Shown: in pieces, positions 7,865-15,783 of the stretch
How the letters are laid out: each line of letters begins with the position of its first letter
Numbering within the stretch: position 1 is the stretch's first letter
IMG/VR virus record: IMGVR_UViG_3300044619_001162
Coordinates: 1-23,555 of that record
Origin: a virus
Reading direction: 5' to 3' (one strand)
Length of the DNA stretch: 23,555 nt
Translations under genes and position numbers: made by a program
Notes under the pieces: generated by a model
Databases searched by the model: none
Told to the model about the DNA's origin: nothing
The model's input: the letters and a program-made list of their open reading frames with translations, nothing else

Positions 7865-8160
7865 GATTTTATAATTAGTTGTTTTACGGCATCTGACAAT
7901 TCACTTACATTCTTTGCCAGATTTTTTATTTCTAATTGTGTAAGCTCTTGGATAGCTTGGTATTTTAATTCAGAACTTTGTTGTACTAGTTCTATTTTTC
8001 CTTTTAGTTTTCCTAATTCTTCAGCTCTTTTCTGATCTGTTTGCATTAAAAGTTCTATATCTTTTCTTGCATCTAAGTATGCGGTTCTTAAAAAGAATCC
8101 AAATATGGTTAATACTGTTCCCGCTATGAAAAGTATTAGTGTTAAAATCCAAGTTTCCAT
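7861..8160 (-). CDS. Membrane-anchored coiled-coil protein of the lysis cassette (spanin-like)
   Basis: 99 aa: one N-terminal transmembrane helix (residues 4-27, WILTLILFIAGTVLTIFGFFL) followed by a long charged coiled coil to the end (DARKDIELLMQTDQKRAEELGKLKGKIELVQQ). This is the layout of an inner-membrane spanin (Rz-like) or of a holin-associated protein. It is the first gene of the lysis cassette and overlaps the holin gene by four bases. I see no separate outer-membrane lipoprotein spanin nearby. The role is inferred from architecture and location. Confidence 0.72.
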   Translation of the reverse strand: METWILTLILFIAGTVLTIFGFFLRTAYLDARKDIELLMQTDQKRAEELGKLKGKIELVQQSSELKYQAIQELTQLEIKNLAKNVSELSDAVKQLIIKS

Positions 8161-8184
8161 TTGTTAAAAGTAATAAATATATAT

Positions 8185-8200
8185 TATAATATACTAAAAA
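8185..8200 (-). promoter_or_regulatory. Putative late promoter of the lysis unit
   Basis: The minus strand reads TTTTTAGTATATTATA, almost identical to the motifs at 13129-13146 and 15672-15687. It ends 25 nt before the start codon of the lysis cassette's first gene. Confidence 0.6.
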
Positions 8201-8232
8201 TAAATGAAACTACAATAAGTTACTAGGTATTT

Positions 8233-8535
8233 TTACTTAGTATTTATAATCTCTAAAACTAATGCATCTATCAAAACTTGATTTAATTCAGAATAAGGTA
8301 CTTTAAAATAATCATCTGGATTATTGTTTACCCAATCAGCAAAGTTATTATTGTAAATTGCTATTCTTGTGTAGTCAGTTGTTGATTTATTGTTAGCAGG
8401 TTTATTTAAATAAACATTCTCAATTACTGCATCTAAAGATGGTAATGTAGAAGAATCAACTAAAATATTGTCAGTATCAGTAATTAACTGAGTTTGACCA
8501 TATCCAAAAATTAAAAGTGTATTATATTGTTCCAT
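8233..8535 (-). CDS. Unknown protein in the tail-fibre unit
   Basis: 100 aa, acidic, with β-like segments (NTLLIFGYGQTQLITDTDNILVDSS) and a helical C-terminus (YSELNQVLIDALVLEII). It overlaps the stop of the preceding fibre gene by one base (TAATG) and is the last gene of that unit. Small proteins following a fibre gene are often fibre chaperones or caps; this one is not recognised. A weak 7-bp hairpin (8221-8227 with 8236-8242) covers its stop codon, without a clear U run. Confidence 0.7.
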   Translation of the reverse strand: MEQYNTLLIFGYGQTQLITDTDNILVDSSTLPSLDAVIENVYLNKPANNKSTTDYTRIAIYNNNFADWVNNNPDDYFKVPYSELNQVLIDALVLEIINTK

Positions 8536-9833
8536 TATGCGTAAATTACTTCTGTTGTTTCTATATTACCTACCCATTGAATATTGGTAGCAGCTGCTCC
8601 TTGAATTTGTATTCTTAATCCACCAGAACCTGTATCTGCCGCAAGTGTTGGTGTTCCCCAAGCAGGTGTGTTTTGAACAAGTGTTACATTTGAAATTAAT
8701 AAACTTGTTGTTCCAGCACTTGCACCTCTAGTAATTAAACCATCAATATCCCATGCCGCTGTATTTGAAGATCCAGATTGTTTTGCAATAATAGTTCCTT
8801 TAAATCTAAAAGAACTATTGTTAGCTAAAATAATTTGATTTGCTGTAGATGCACCTGTTCCATCAATAGTAAAATTAGTAATAGTATCTGTAGAAGTTCG
8901 CATTCTAAATAAGAATGTTGACTTTTGAGAATCTCCTACAACACCTAAATAATTAGCAAAAGAGTTTCTAGCTAATACACTATTAACATTTGCTCCTGTT
9001 CCTAAAGCAATTGAACCTGTAGAATTTGCAGTACAAGATGCTCCACCAGCTATTGAATATGCACCAGTTGCTGCATTACTTGCTCCTCCAATAACACTTG
9101 AATAATCATTTGAAGCTGTATTTCCTAAACCTCCTCCTACTGTAGTATAGTTACCATTAGATCCATTTCCAAACCCACCCAATAGTGAAGAAGCATAAGC
9201 AGTTGCACTATTAGAAGCTCCACCAGCTACAATACATCTACCTCCTGCTGTATTATTTGCACCGCCTGCAACTGTCGCAAAATCTGATGTTGCTGAATTT
9301 TGATTACCACCTCCAACTCTTGATTGAGAACCAGAAGCAGTATTTTGATAACCACCACCTACTGATGATTGAGGGCCTGAAGCAGTATTATAATACCCTC
9401 CTGAAATTACAGATTGCGCACCTGAAGCAACAGCAGCATTAGTTAATCTTACTTGTTGTAAATCAACTGCATTAGCACCTCTTTTATTACCTCCTGTAAC
9501 TGCTCCATCAGGGATGTCAGCTATGATAGCACCATTTCCTTTAGGTATAATTGCAAAGTCAGCATCAGTAGTTGCACTTACTGATGTTAAACTATCAACA
9601 GGTGTAGTTGCATTTGGGGCTGTTGTGTTTTGTGCTTCTGTGAAATACGTTAATCCACTTACTGAAAAGACTTCTAATATAGTTCCTGATGCATTTTTAT
9701 AATGCACTAACTTATCTGTCTTATCATAAAAATAAGTACTGTTAGCTACAGATGCCCAGTCAGCAGAAGTATCGGTTACTACTGTGTAGTTAATAGCACC
9801 TGCCATTGTTGTTGTTACTGCTGTTACTGCCAT
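8535..9833 (-). CDS. Tail fibre with YadA-head-like repeats
   Basis: 432 aa. Residues 125-290 contain at least ten copies of a roughly 14-residue unit with core GGGxxNtASgxxSsV (for example SVGGGYQNTASGSQS, TVGGGLGNTASNDYS), the signature of the left-handed β-roll of trimeric YadA/Hia-type adhesin heads. The first 110 residues look like an attachment module. The C-terminal 130 residues contain TNFTIDGTG, SFRFKGTIIAKQ and AWDIDGLITRGA, a β-sandwich-like tip also common in marine phage fibres. It is probably a trimeric receptor-binding or side fibre. The repeats make this locus prone to recombination. Confidence 0.85.
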   Translation of the reverse strand: MAVTAVTTTMAGAINYTVVTDTSADWASVANSTYFYDKTDKLVHYKNASGTILEVFSVSGLTYFTEAQNTTAPNATTPVDSLTSVSATTDADFAIIPKGNGAIIADIPDGAVTGGNKRGANAVDLQQVRLTNAAVASGAQSVISGGYYNTASGPQSSVGGGYQNTASGSQSRVGGGNQNSATSDFATVAGGANNTAGGRCIVAGGASNSATAYASSLLGGFGNGSNGNYTTVGGGLGNTASNDYSSVIGGASNAATGAYSIAGGASCTANSTGSIALGTGANVNSVLARNSFANYLGVVGDSQKSTFLFRMRTSTDTITNFTIDGTGASTANQIILANNSSFRFKGTIIAKQSGSSNTAAWDIDGLITRGASAGTTSLLISNVTLVQNTPAWGTPTLAADTGSGGLRIQIQGAAATNIQWVGNIETTEVIYA

Positions 9834-9835
9834 GA

Positions 9836-10012
9836 CTATTTAGATTTTATCATTGTTACAAATGCATCCCAAATAGCTTTTTCTTCTTCTGATAGTTCAG
9901 AATAAATTACTTCTACTTGTCTTTCTGGCATATATTGATTGCCATATTGTGCAAATGCTCTTGGAAATGGAGACATTGCTTCTTGAACTACTATTTGTTG
10001 TAAATTATCCAT
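9836..10012 (-). CDS. Small protein between fibre genes (58 aa)
   Basis: A 58-aa frame, MDNLQQIVVQEAMSPFPRAF through to WDAFVTMIKSK, ending in TAG. It fills almost exactly the gap between the two fibre genes (2 nt and 6 nt spacing). It looks like a soluble mostly helical polypeptide, with the segment VEVIYSELSEEEKAIWDAFV forming a likely helix pair. It parallels the 53-aa gene at 13199-13360, which also sits beside an adhesin gene. Function unknown; a role in fibre assembly is only a guess. Confidence 0.72.
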   Translation of the reverse strand: MDNLQQIVVQEAMSPFPRAFAQYGNQYMPERQVEVIYSELSEEEKAIWDAFVTMIKSK

Positions 10013-10018
10013 AATTAT

Positions 10019-11353
10019 TTATATTAAAATGTTACCTTGGTTATCTTGTGTATTTGTTATACCCTGTGTAATATTAGCATTAACAGGTGTTGTTGATCCT
10101 TCAAAAGTTGATCCTGCATATTTTATTGTATATGCACTTGTAGCATTAATGCAATTAGCAGATGCATTAATAACTTTAAATACATTGTTTTCTAATTTTA
10201 AATTATTTGATGCTGCTCTAAAAGCATGACCTGCCGCATTATTATATGAACTTTCTACTGTGCAATTTTGCATATTACAATTATATACAGCAGCTCCACC
10301 AGCTGATAAAGCACTGCAATTAACTAAATTAGCTGTTCCTGTTGCACTATATGCCGCTATATTAACACTAGATGAAAAAACACAATTTCTAAATACATTA
10401 GCTGTATCACTGTACATAGCTATAGAACCAGAACTTGCAAATACACAATTAGAAAAACTATACATATTTACATAAGTTGTGTAGCTTGCCGCACAGAAAA
10501 AATAACTATTAACACCACTACACTCACTTGAAATACAAGGTGTATTACCTCTCGCAATAAAAGTACACCCATTAAATGAAGAATATGTAATTAATCCCCC
10601 TGCTGATGGAGAAGAATCACTTTCAATAAAAGTATCATAAAAAGTCATAGCAAAACCCAAAGTAGTTGAGCTTGTGGTTGCTCTTACATTAAAGTTATAT
10701 ATCCATAATGAGCCATCAAATGTATTAGTTGATGAACCAATAACTCCAGTAGTATTAATAACAAGATTAGCATTATAAAACTTTCTTAAAACACCTACAC
10801 CTGCTGATGTATATAATACACCTCCTCCAGATGATGAATTTAATGTAATCCATGTGCCATCTAAATAAAACACTTGTGTTGCCGAACCAGCTGTACCTCC
10901 AGTATATATTACATATCCACCAGTATTATTAGATCTTGTAATATTTATATTAAATATTCTGAATGTTCCACCTGCTGCCCCTGTATTAAATGTATTAGAT
11001 GAGCCTGCTTGAGTATGGTTATATGTATGACCATTACCTTGAATAGTTACACCATCTTTTAAAGTAACTGTAACAGCTCCTGTCTCAGTAACATCAGCAA
11101 ATAATTCTACAGTTTGTCCAGCAACAGCAGCAGCCATTGCTAAAGTTAACGTAGCATAGTAAGTATAAACTCCACTAGCATTTGAAATTCCCCAAACACC
11201 TGATGATCCTGTTACATTTACAGTGACATTATTACCTACAGCTGTAGCTGCAACACCTGTTCCTGTAAAATTAATTTGTGATACATCAGATGTAAGAGTA
11301 GATCCTTCATCTAAAACTTTAATTGATTTTCCTATATTAATTCCTGTACTCAT
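10019..11353 (-). CDS. Tail spike/adhesin with right-handed β-helix
   Basis: 444 aa. The N-terminus (SIKVLDEGSTLTSDVSQINF, then GTGVAATAVGNNVTVNV) is a virion-attachment motif found in many phage fibre proteins. Residues about 75-430 are rich in N, S, T, G and hydrophobic β-strands (GVTIQGNGHTYNHTQAG, FRIFNINITRSNN, SFNGCTFIARGNTP, NVFRNCVFSSSVNI), the pattern of a parallel β-helix as in pectate-lyase-like spikes. No catalytic residues can be identified by eye, so it may bind rather than degrade a glycan. It belongs to the fibre unit led by the promoter near 13130. Confidence 0.82.
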   Translation of the reverse strand: MSTGINIGKSIKVLDEGSTLTSDVSQINFTGTGVAATAVGNNVTVNVTGSSGVWGISNASGVYTYYATLTLAMAAAVAGQTVELFADVTETGAVTVTLKDGVTIQGNGHTYNHTQAGSSNTFNTGAAGGTFRIFNINITRSNNTGGYVIYTGGTAGSATQVFYLDGTWITLNSSSGGGVLYTSAGVGVLRKFYNANLVINTTGVIGSSTNTFDGSLWIYNFNVRATTSSTTLGFAMTFYDTFIESDSSPSAGGLITYSSFNGCTFIARGNTPCISSECSGVNSYFFCAASYTTYVNMYSFSNCVFASSGSIAMYSDTANVFRNCVFSSSVNIAAYSATGTANLVNCSALSAGGAAVYNCNMQNCTVESSYNNAAGHAFRAASNNLKLENNVFKVINASANCINATSAYTIKYAGSTFEGSTTPVNANITQGITNTQDNQGNILI

Positions 11354-11382
11354 TTTTAATATGTTTTATATAGTATAAATGT

Positions 11383-12633
11383 TTATCTACTTATTTCTTC
11401 CCAGTCTATTGATACATAAGAACCTAAAGTTCCACCAGTTACATCAATAGCCATTTCAACTACTAATTCAAAAGGTGTACTTGTAAAAGAGTTTCTTTCC
11501 AATTGAGTAGCAAATAAAGCTTCTTTTAATATGTTAATACTTGGAGAACCTTGATTAGAGGAATTAACATATCCTTGAGCCAAAACTCTACCTCCGGATG
11601 TTGTAGTTCCTGTAAGATTGTATTCTACAGATGAATCTACACTTGCTGGATTCCAAGCTCCACCCGTTATTGTAGCTCCATTTACAATTCTCCATGCATA
11701 GTTTTTACCGTTACCTAATCCTAATATGGAGATTGCTGTAACTATAACTATAGAATCTAATGTAGTAGCTTTAAGTCTAATTCCCGCAGCTGGATAATAA
11801 GTTCCTGCCACAGCAAATGTAATAGGAGTGGTAATAGGTGTCCCAATAGCTAACTGTGCACCTCTTAACTCATATCCACCTTCAGATATTGCAGTAGAAC
11901 AAACTTGCTTTAAAGTACTTGGACTGGCTGTTACTCCTGTATTAGTTATCTCATATCTTAAAGGTAATGAAGCTGTAGTAATGTAAGTTGATGTAATTAA
12001 GTTAGCATGATTAAATCTGTGACAAACTATAAAGTTACCGTCTATTACAAAACCTATTCTTACAGTTCCTTCTCCTAACCACTCAATATCCATAAATAGA
12101 ATTTGAGCTTTAGTTATATCAAGTGTTATACCTGAAGGTCCGTTACCATCTAATGTATCTGCATTCCAAGAACTTTGATTAACAACAGTTTCAGAAACAA
12201 CACCCGTTACTAAACTTCTTTCTACAAAACTTAAAGTAGAGTCATTGAGTTGAATATATATTCCATTTTCTGTACCAAAATAACCTACTCTTTGTCTTAG
12301 ATTATTTTGAGCCGGTGCCATTACAAATGTATTCATTACAAGTAATGACTTTCCTGGTTGATATGAGAACACTTTAAATGTTTCTCTAAGAACCTGTGAT
12401 CCACTTGTTGTATTAATATTTAGGTTTACTAATCCTTCATTTGGACTAAAAACTGCTGCTCCACCACTTGCTGTAGAAGTAGCCCAAAGCCCATTATCTT
12501 TGTACCTATGTGAAGAATCAAATAATGTTAATGGTTGTGCTACTCTTAATCTACCAAAGGCATCCGCTAGCATAGGTGTATCACCCAGCAATGAAAAACT
12601 AGAAATTCCAGAGGTAGATATTATAGTACTCAC
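11383..12633 (-). CDS. Phage structural/fibre protein (FGRLRV-LFDSSHRY type)
   Basis: 416 aa. The segment ADAFGRLRVAQPLTLFDSSHRY followed by DNGLW (residues about 23-50) is a recurring N-terminal signature in structural proteins of Bacteroidota and marine phages. The remainder is β-rich, with hydrophobic strands such as KSLLVMNTFVMAP, ILFMDIEWLGEGTVRIGFVIDGNFIV and PFELVVEMAIDVTGGTLG. It seems to be a β-sandwich baseplate or fibre component. It overlaps the upstream gene by one base. Precise position in the virion is unknown. Confidence 0.75.
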   Translation of the reverse strand: MSTIISTSGISSFSLLGDTPMLADAFGRLRVAQPLTLFDSSHRYKDNGLWATSTASGGAAVFSPNEGLVNLNINTTSGSQVLRETFKVFSYQPGKSLLVMNTFVMAPAQNNLRQRVGYFGTENGIYIQLNDSTLSFVERSLVTGVVSETVVNQSSWNADTLDGNGPSGITLDITKAQILFMDIEWLGEGTVRIGFVIDGNFIVCHRFNHANLITSTYITTASLPLRYEITNTGVTASPSTLKQVCSTAISEGGYELRGAQLAIGTPITTPITFAVAGTYYPAAGIRLKATTLDSIVIVTAISILGLGNGKNYAWRIVNGATITGGAWNPASVDSSVEYNLTGTTTSGGRVLAQGYVNSSNQGSPSINILKEALFATQLERNSFTSTPFELVVEMAIDVTGGTLGSYVSIDWEEISR

Positions 12634-13109
12634 TAGACAAGTGTTATGATTATTAATTCTGCTCCTGCAGTTGTTGTATCATAAGATACTCCTCCTAATG
12701 TATTATTAAGAGCTCCTGCATCAAAGTTTAATGTTTCACCTGGCTTTAGAGTTATTCCACCTACAGTAGCATTAGCAGTACCAACACTAGCAAATGAAAC
12801 TGAAAATATTCCAGCAGCTACAGTACCAGATGTTCCAGAAGGTCTTAAAAAAGTTGGAGTTCTTTCTACTCCGGTGCCGCCTACAACAGTAACTTGACTA
12901 TTTGTTAAATGTACATTTAGTGAGTCTATACCACTATCATTAGTAGTACTTAATGCTGTACCATCTGCACAAATTGATACTGAATCTTCTACACAAGTTA
13001 ATGGAGCTGAGGTAGCATCAGCTATTGCTTGCAATCCTTGAAGCATTTTAAGTTGCCACGGAAAATTATTTCCCTTATTACCGTAGTCTTTTAAATTTCC
13101 TATTGACAT
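12633..13109 (-). CDS. Small tail/fibre structural protein
   Basis: 158 aa, first gene of the fibre unit. The N-terminus is helical (NNFPWQLKMLQGLQAIADAT) and the C-terminal half is a β-domain (GIFSVSFASVGTANATVGGITLKPGETLNFDAG), ending in hydrophobic IIITLV. Similar proteins are common next to fibre genes in Bacteroidota phages and are usually annotated only as structural. It starts 20 nt after the putative late promoter. Confidence 0.68.
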   Translation of the reverse strand: MSIGNLKDYGNKGNNFPWQLKMLQGLQAIADATSAPLTCVEDSVSICADGTALSTTNDSGIDSLNVHLTNSQVTVVGGTGVERTPTFLRPSGTSGTVAAGIFSVSFASVGTANATVGGITLKPGETLNFDAGALNNTLGGVSYDTTTAGAELIIITLV

Positions 13110-13128
13110 AATATACAGAGTTTATATA

Positions 13129-13146
13129 TTAATATACTAAAAAAAA
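13129..13146 (-). promoter_or_regulatory. Putative late promoter of the fibre unit
   Basis: The minus strand reads TTTTTTTTAGTATATTAA, the second of three near-identical motifs (8185, 13129, 15672). It lies 20 nt before the ATG of the 158-aa gene and just downstream of the terminator at 13156-13183. Confidence 0.6.
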
Positions 13147-13155
13147 TTGATATAA

Positions 13156-13183
13156 ACAAAAAACCCTGGGTATTTCCAGGGCT
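13156..13183 (-). terminator. Rho-independent terminator after the MDILN adhesin unit
   Basis: Stem CCCTGG / CCAGGG (13164-13169 with 13176-13181), six-nt loop, followed on the minus strand by TTTTTTGTTT. It lies 15 nt after the stop of the 53-aa gene. Confidence 0.82.
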
Positions 13184-13198
13184 CCTTCTTTCTAGATA

Positions 13199-13360
13199 TT
13201 AATCTTCTTTACCTTGTTCAGTAATTTGCTGAGGCTGATGTGGAAACAATACTGCTAATGCTTGTATTACATATGCCGCATCCTGCAGTGAATAGGCTCC
13301 ATTTTTAAACCCTTTGTCTATTGCTTGGTTTAAAATTTCAATTGCTTGTTGTTGATTCAT
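13199..13360 (-). CDS. Small protein at the end of the adhesin unit (53 aa)
   Basis: MNQQQAIEILNQAIDKGFKN continues through AYSLQDAAYVIQALAVLFP to a TAA stop. It is mostly helical, with two amphipathic helices and a polar tail (HQPQQITEQGKED). It is 10 nt downstream of the C-type-lectin-like adhesin gene and 15 nt before the terminator. The helical pattern and position fit a small oligomeric partner, but no function is recognised. Confidence 0.75.
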   Translation of the reverse strand: MNQQQAIEILNQAIDKGFKNGAYSLQDAAYVIQALAVLFPHQPQQITEQGKED

Positions 13361-13370
13361 ATTATTTATT

Positions 13371-14171
13371 TTATATGCTAAATCTTCTTACTGCGCGGAC
13401 ATATCTAGATGTTCCTTTACCTCCCATACTTACATCACTAACACTATTACCACTTAAAGTAGCAAACCAATAACTAGAATTTGAATCAATTTCAGTACTA
13501 GTAGCATAGTTTGCGCCAAATACTAAATTTTGACCACCTGCTTGTTCTAATCCTCTAGACACACTAAATTGATTATACCAAATAGTTGTCATTTCATATG
13601 CTGCTGGAAGATACCAATCTGATTTACCACCACTAACAAGATTATTGCATAATACAGCTGCTGTTCCTGATGTTATACCCGAACCAGCACCAGCTGCTAT
13701 AAGATTTGTTGTATTAGTTGATCCATCCCAAGTACTTTCAACATTTGAAATATTGATATTTGAACTAGCCCATTGAGCACTTGTTGATAAATCTGTAGTA
13801 TTAACTACTAAATAATTTTGTATAGTTCCCGCTGTTGGTGGACCTCCTGCAGTTGTAGATAACCATCTATGAAATATTACACCTCCTTCAGTTGGAACAT
13901 ATTCTCCTATTTCATAAGTATACTCACCACTTGCTATTGCCACTAAAGGATTTGCAGGAGTTCCATTTCCTGTAATAGTTACATTATCTACAGAAACAGT
14001 TTGCAAACCACCAACTTGACTAGCAAAGTTTGATGCTATAATACCTACAGTAGTGTACTTATCATCTCTAGTTTCAGTTCTAACTCCCACGGGAATTAGA
14101 GCATCATCTGGTACAGATGTTACTATTCTTCTCTTACTAGCTATCCAGCTTATAAAATTTAAAATATCCAT
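13371..14171 (-). CDS. Adhesin with MDILN anchor and DUF1566/C-type-lectin-like domain
   Basis: 266 aa. Residues 1-54 (MDILNFISWIASKRR, RDDKYTTVGIIASNFASQVG) form the anchor shared with the two genes upstream. Residues about 88-266 match the DUF1566/Lcl C-terminal type: EYVPTEGGVIF, then SDWYLPAAYEMTTIW (184-198), then SSYWFATLS (232-240), then SRYVRAVRRF (255-264). This is a C-type-lectin-like fold used for receptor binding. Members of this fold are the usual variable proteins of diversity-generating retroelements and the last 45 codons are rich in S, N and Y, but no reverse transcriptase is present in this window. Confidence 0.82.
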   Translation of the reverse strand: MDILNFISWIASKRRIVTSVPDDALIPVGVRTETRDDKYTTVGIIASNFASQVGGLQTVSVDNVTITGNGTPANPLVAIASGEYTYEIGEYVPTEGGVIFHRWLSTTAGGPPTAGTIQNYLVVNTTDLSTSAQWASSNINISNVESTWDGSTNTTNLIAAGAGSGITSGTAAVLCNNLVSGGKSDWYLPAAYEMTTIWYNQFSVSRGLEQAGGQNLVFGANYATSTEIDSNSSYWFATLSGNSVSDVSMGGKGTSRYVRAVRRFSI

Positions 14172-14173
14172 GA

Positions 14174-14725
14174 TTAATTTATTGTGTATAATTCATAATA
14201 AACATACAAAGCTCCATCCCAGTTATTAACCCCAGCTAATGCAGGGTTAGCATTGTAAAGATTAAATTGTACTCCGGCTGTAAGTCCTGTAGAGATTAAA
14301 TATGGAATAGCATTATCAGTTATAGTATTTTTATAATATACAGAATACTGCACATATATATTATCTCTGTTAGCTATTGTAAGATCTAGATCTGGATTAT
14401 CAATAAAAAAAGATACTGAACTACCATAAGCTGGAGTAGGAGTTAAAGGAATAGATGATCCCATACCTAGGATATCAATAATACCACGGGTAGTGTTTAC
14501 TGTTACAGTACTAGCACTAGTAATATCTAACTCATAGTGTTTGGTATTAGCTGTGCATCCAGACTGCGTTGCATCAGCAAGAGTCATTGCATAAGTCTGA
14601 TACTGATCATCTCTTTTATTAAATCCAACATTAGCACCTAATGCTATGATATCTGTATCAGCATCATTTGCTTTTGTCTTAATAAGTTGCTGTTTCTTTA
14701 AGTACAACCAGTTTAAAATATCCAT
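14174..14725 (-). CDS. Adhesin/structural protein with MDILN anchor
   Basis: 183 aa. It starts MDILNWLYLKKQQLIKTKA and contains KRDDQYQTYAMTLADATQSG at residues 36-56, matching the anchor of its neighbours. The C-terminal 120 residues are β-rich (HYELDITSASTVTVNTTRGII, SVSFFIDNPDLDLTIAN, NIYVQYSVYYKNTI), probably a β-sandwich head domain. The spacing to both neighbours is 2-3 nt. It is likely a minor virion protein in the same assembly as the other MDILN proteins. Confidence 0.72.
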   Translation of the reverse strand: MDILNWLYLKKQQLIKTKANDADTDIIALGANVGFNKRDDQYQTYAMTLADATQSGCTANTKHYELDITSASTVTVNTTRGIIDILGMGSSIPLTPTPAYGSSVSFFIDNPDLDLTIANRDNIYVQYSVYYKNTITDNAIPYLISTGLTAGVQFNLYNANPALAGVNNWDGALYVYYELYTIN

Positions 14726-14728
14726 ATC

Positions 14729-15646
14729 TTAAAATTGTTCTAATAATACTCTATCTATAAATGCAGAATCAGAAGAGTTACTTAATTCAACTGCAAATAT
14801 TAAATATAAATTTGTTGAATTATTAATAGTAAATGCAGATCTAGTTGAATTAGTATTTCCTAAATCATTTGAAGCTTGTTGGGTAGAATTAAAAATATAA
14901 CCTGTTGTATTTGTTTTTTGTATAGTTCTTACATTATTCAGATAACTTCCAATACCTGTTATAGGTGTTGGTTGACCAGCACCAGTAGCAATAAGTGTTG
15001 CTCCAGCAATTGTATTTGAAGTATTAATATATACTCTTGTTGTAACAGTACTAATACCAGTTGATCTATAAACACCCCAGTTTAATCTTAATACTCCACT
15101 TGATAATAATGTATTAGCTGGAATAAAGAAAGATTGTGATGCTGTTGGTAAAGTTGTACCTGTAACTGCTAGTCCTAATAATGTACTTGAAAATACTTTA
15201 GAACTTCCTCCTGCGGGTCCCTGAGGTCCTTGTGGGCCTTGAGGTCCTGTAGCACCTTGTGATGCAAGTAATGCCCAGTTAGTAGGATCAGTTGATGGAT
15301 TAGATCCTGAAGGTCCCACATTATTAATACAAAACCAAGAAGCTCCACCAAAACCTACAGCATCATCAACTACATATACTCCAGAAGGAGACCATGCACC
15401 TTGCCAGTTTAATCCTGCTGGACCTACCGGACCTGGTACACCTTGAGGACCAATTGGACCTTGAGGACCTGCTGGTGCATAAGGACCAACTTGTGCAGCA
15501 AAATCATCTACTGAAATTGCACCTGTTAGCCATTGATCATCTCTTTTAGGATCTTTAACAGCAGCAGGTAATAATGTTTGAGAAGGATTCACTGTGGTAA
15601 ATTTTCTACCACCTCTGATCCAAGAAATAAAATTAAGAATATCCAT
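14729..15646 (-). CDS. Adhesin with MDILN anchor, collagen-like repeats and CBM5/12-like module
   Basis: 305 aa. The order is: anchor (1-54, with KRDDQWLTGAISVDDFAAQVG); collagen-like G-x-y repeats (about 60-78, GPQGPIGPQGVPGPVGPAG); a small module WQGAWSPSGVYVVDDAVGFG to NWALLA (81-128) resembling the chitin/carbohydrate-binding CBM5/12 family; a second collagen stretch (131-147); and a β-rich C-terminal domain (150-305). Collagen repeats trimerise and act as a stalk, so this should be a trimeric fibre presenting binding domains. It is the first gene of the unit and starts 26 nt after a putative late promoter. Confidence 0.82.
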   Translation of the reverse strand: MDILNFISWIRGGRKFTTVNPSQTLLPAAVKDPKRDDQWLTGAISVDDFAAQVGPYAPAGPQGPIGPQGVPGPVGPAGLNWQGAWSPSGVYVVDDAVGFGGASWFCINNVGPSGSNPSTDPTNWALLASQGATGPQGPQGPQGPAGGSSKVFSSTLLGLAVTGTTLPTASQSFFIPANTLLSSGVLRLNWGVYRSTGISTVTTRVYINTSNTIAGATLIATGAGQPTPITGIGSYLNNVRTIQKTNTTGYIFNSTQQASNDLGNTNSTRSAFTINNSTNLYLIFAVELSNSSDSAFIDRVLLEQF

Positions 15647-15671
15647 GATTATAAAATTTTAATAAATATAC

Positions 15672-15687
15672 TATAATATACTAAAAA
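15672..15687 (-). promoter_or_regulatory. Putative late promoter of the MDILN adhesin unit
   Basis: The minus strand reads TTTTTAGTATATTATA, identical over 16 bases to the motif at 8185-8200, and lies 26 nt before the start codon. It is directly downstream of the terminator at 15696-15729. Confidence 0.62.
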
Positions 15688-15695
15688 TTTCTGAA

Positions 15696-15729
15696 TAAAA
15701 AAAATCCCCGGAGATATTTCCAGGGATTT
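15696..15729 (-). terminator. Rho-independent terminator after the GroES/DUF3310 unit
   Basis: Stem AAATCCCCGG / CCAGGGATTT (15702-15711 with 15720-15729) with one internal mismatch and an 8-nt loop, followed on the minus strand by a U run. It ends the unit that runs from 17240 to 15776. Confidence 0.85.
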
Positions 15730-15731
15730 AT

Positions 15732-15783
15732 TATTCTAGCAAGGCACGAAAATTTGTCAGATATGAGGAGAAAAGCTAGAATA
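15732..15783. repeat. Perfect 9-bp inverted repeat in the 3' untranslated region
   Basis: TATTCTAGC (15732-15740) pairs with GCTAGAATA (15775-15783) across 34 nt. It overlaps the stop of the 65-aa gene and immediately precedes the terminator, so the transcript would end in two successive hairpins. Confidence 0.6.

Noticed and set aside
8221-8242. Hairpin TACTAGG/CTTAGTA as terminator of the fibre unit
   Set aside because: It is AT-rich, contains a G-U pair and is not followed by a U run on the minus strand, so termination is doubtful.
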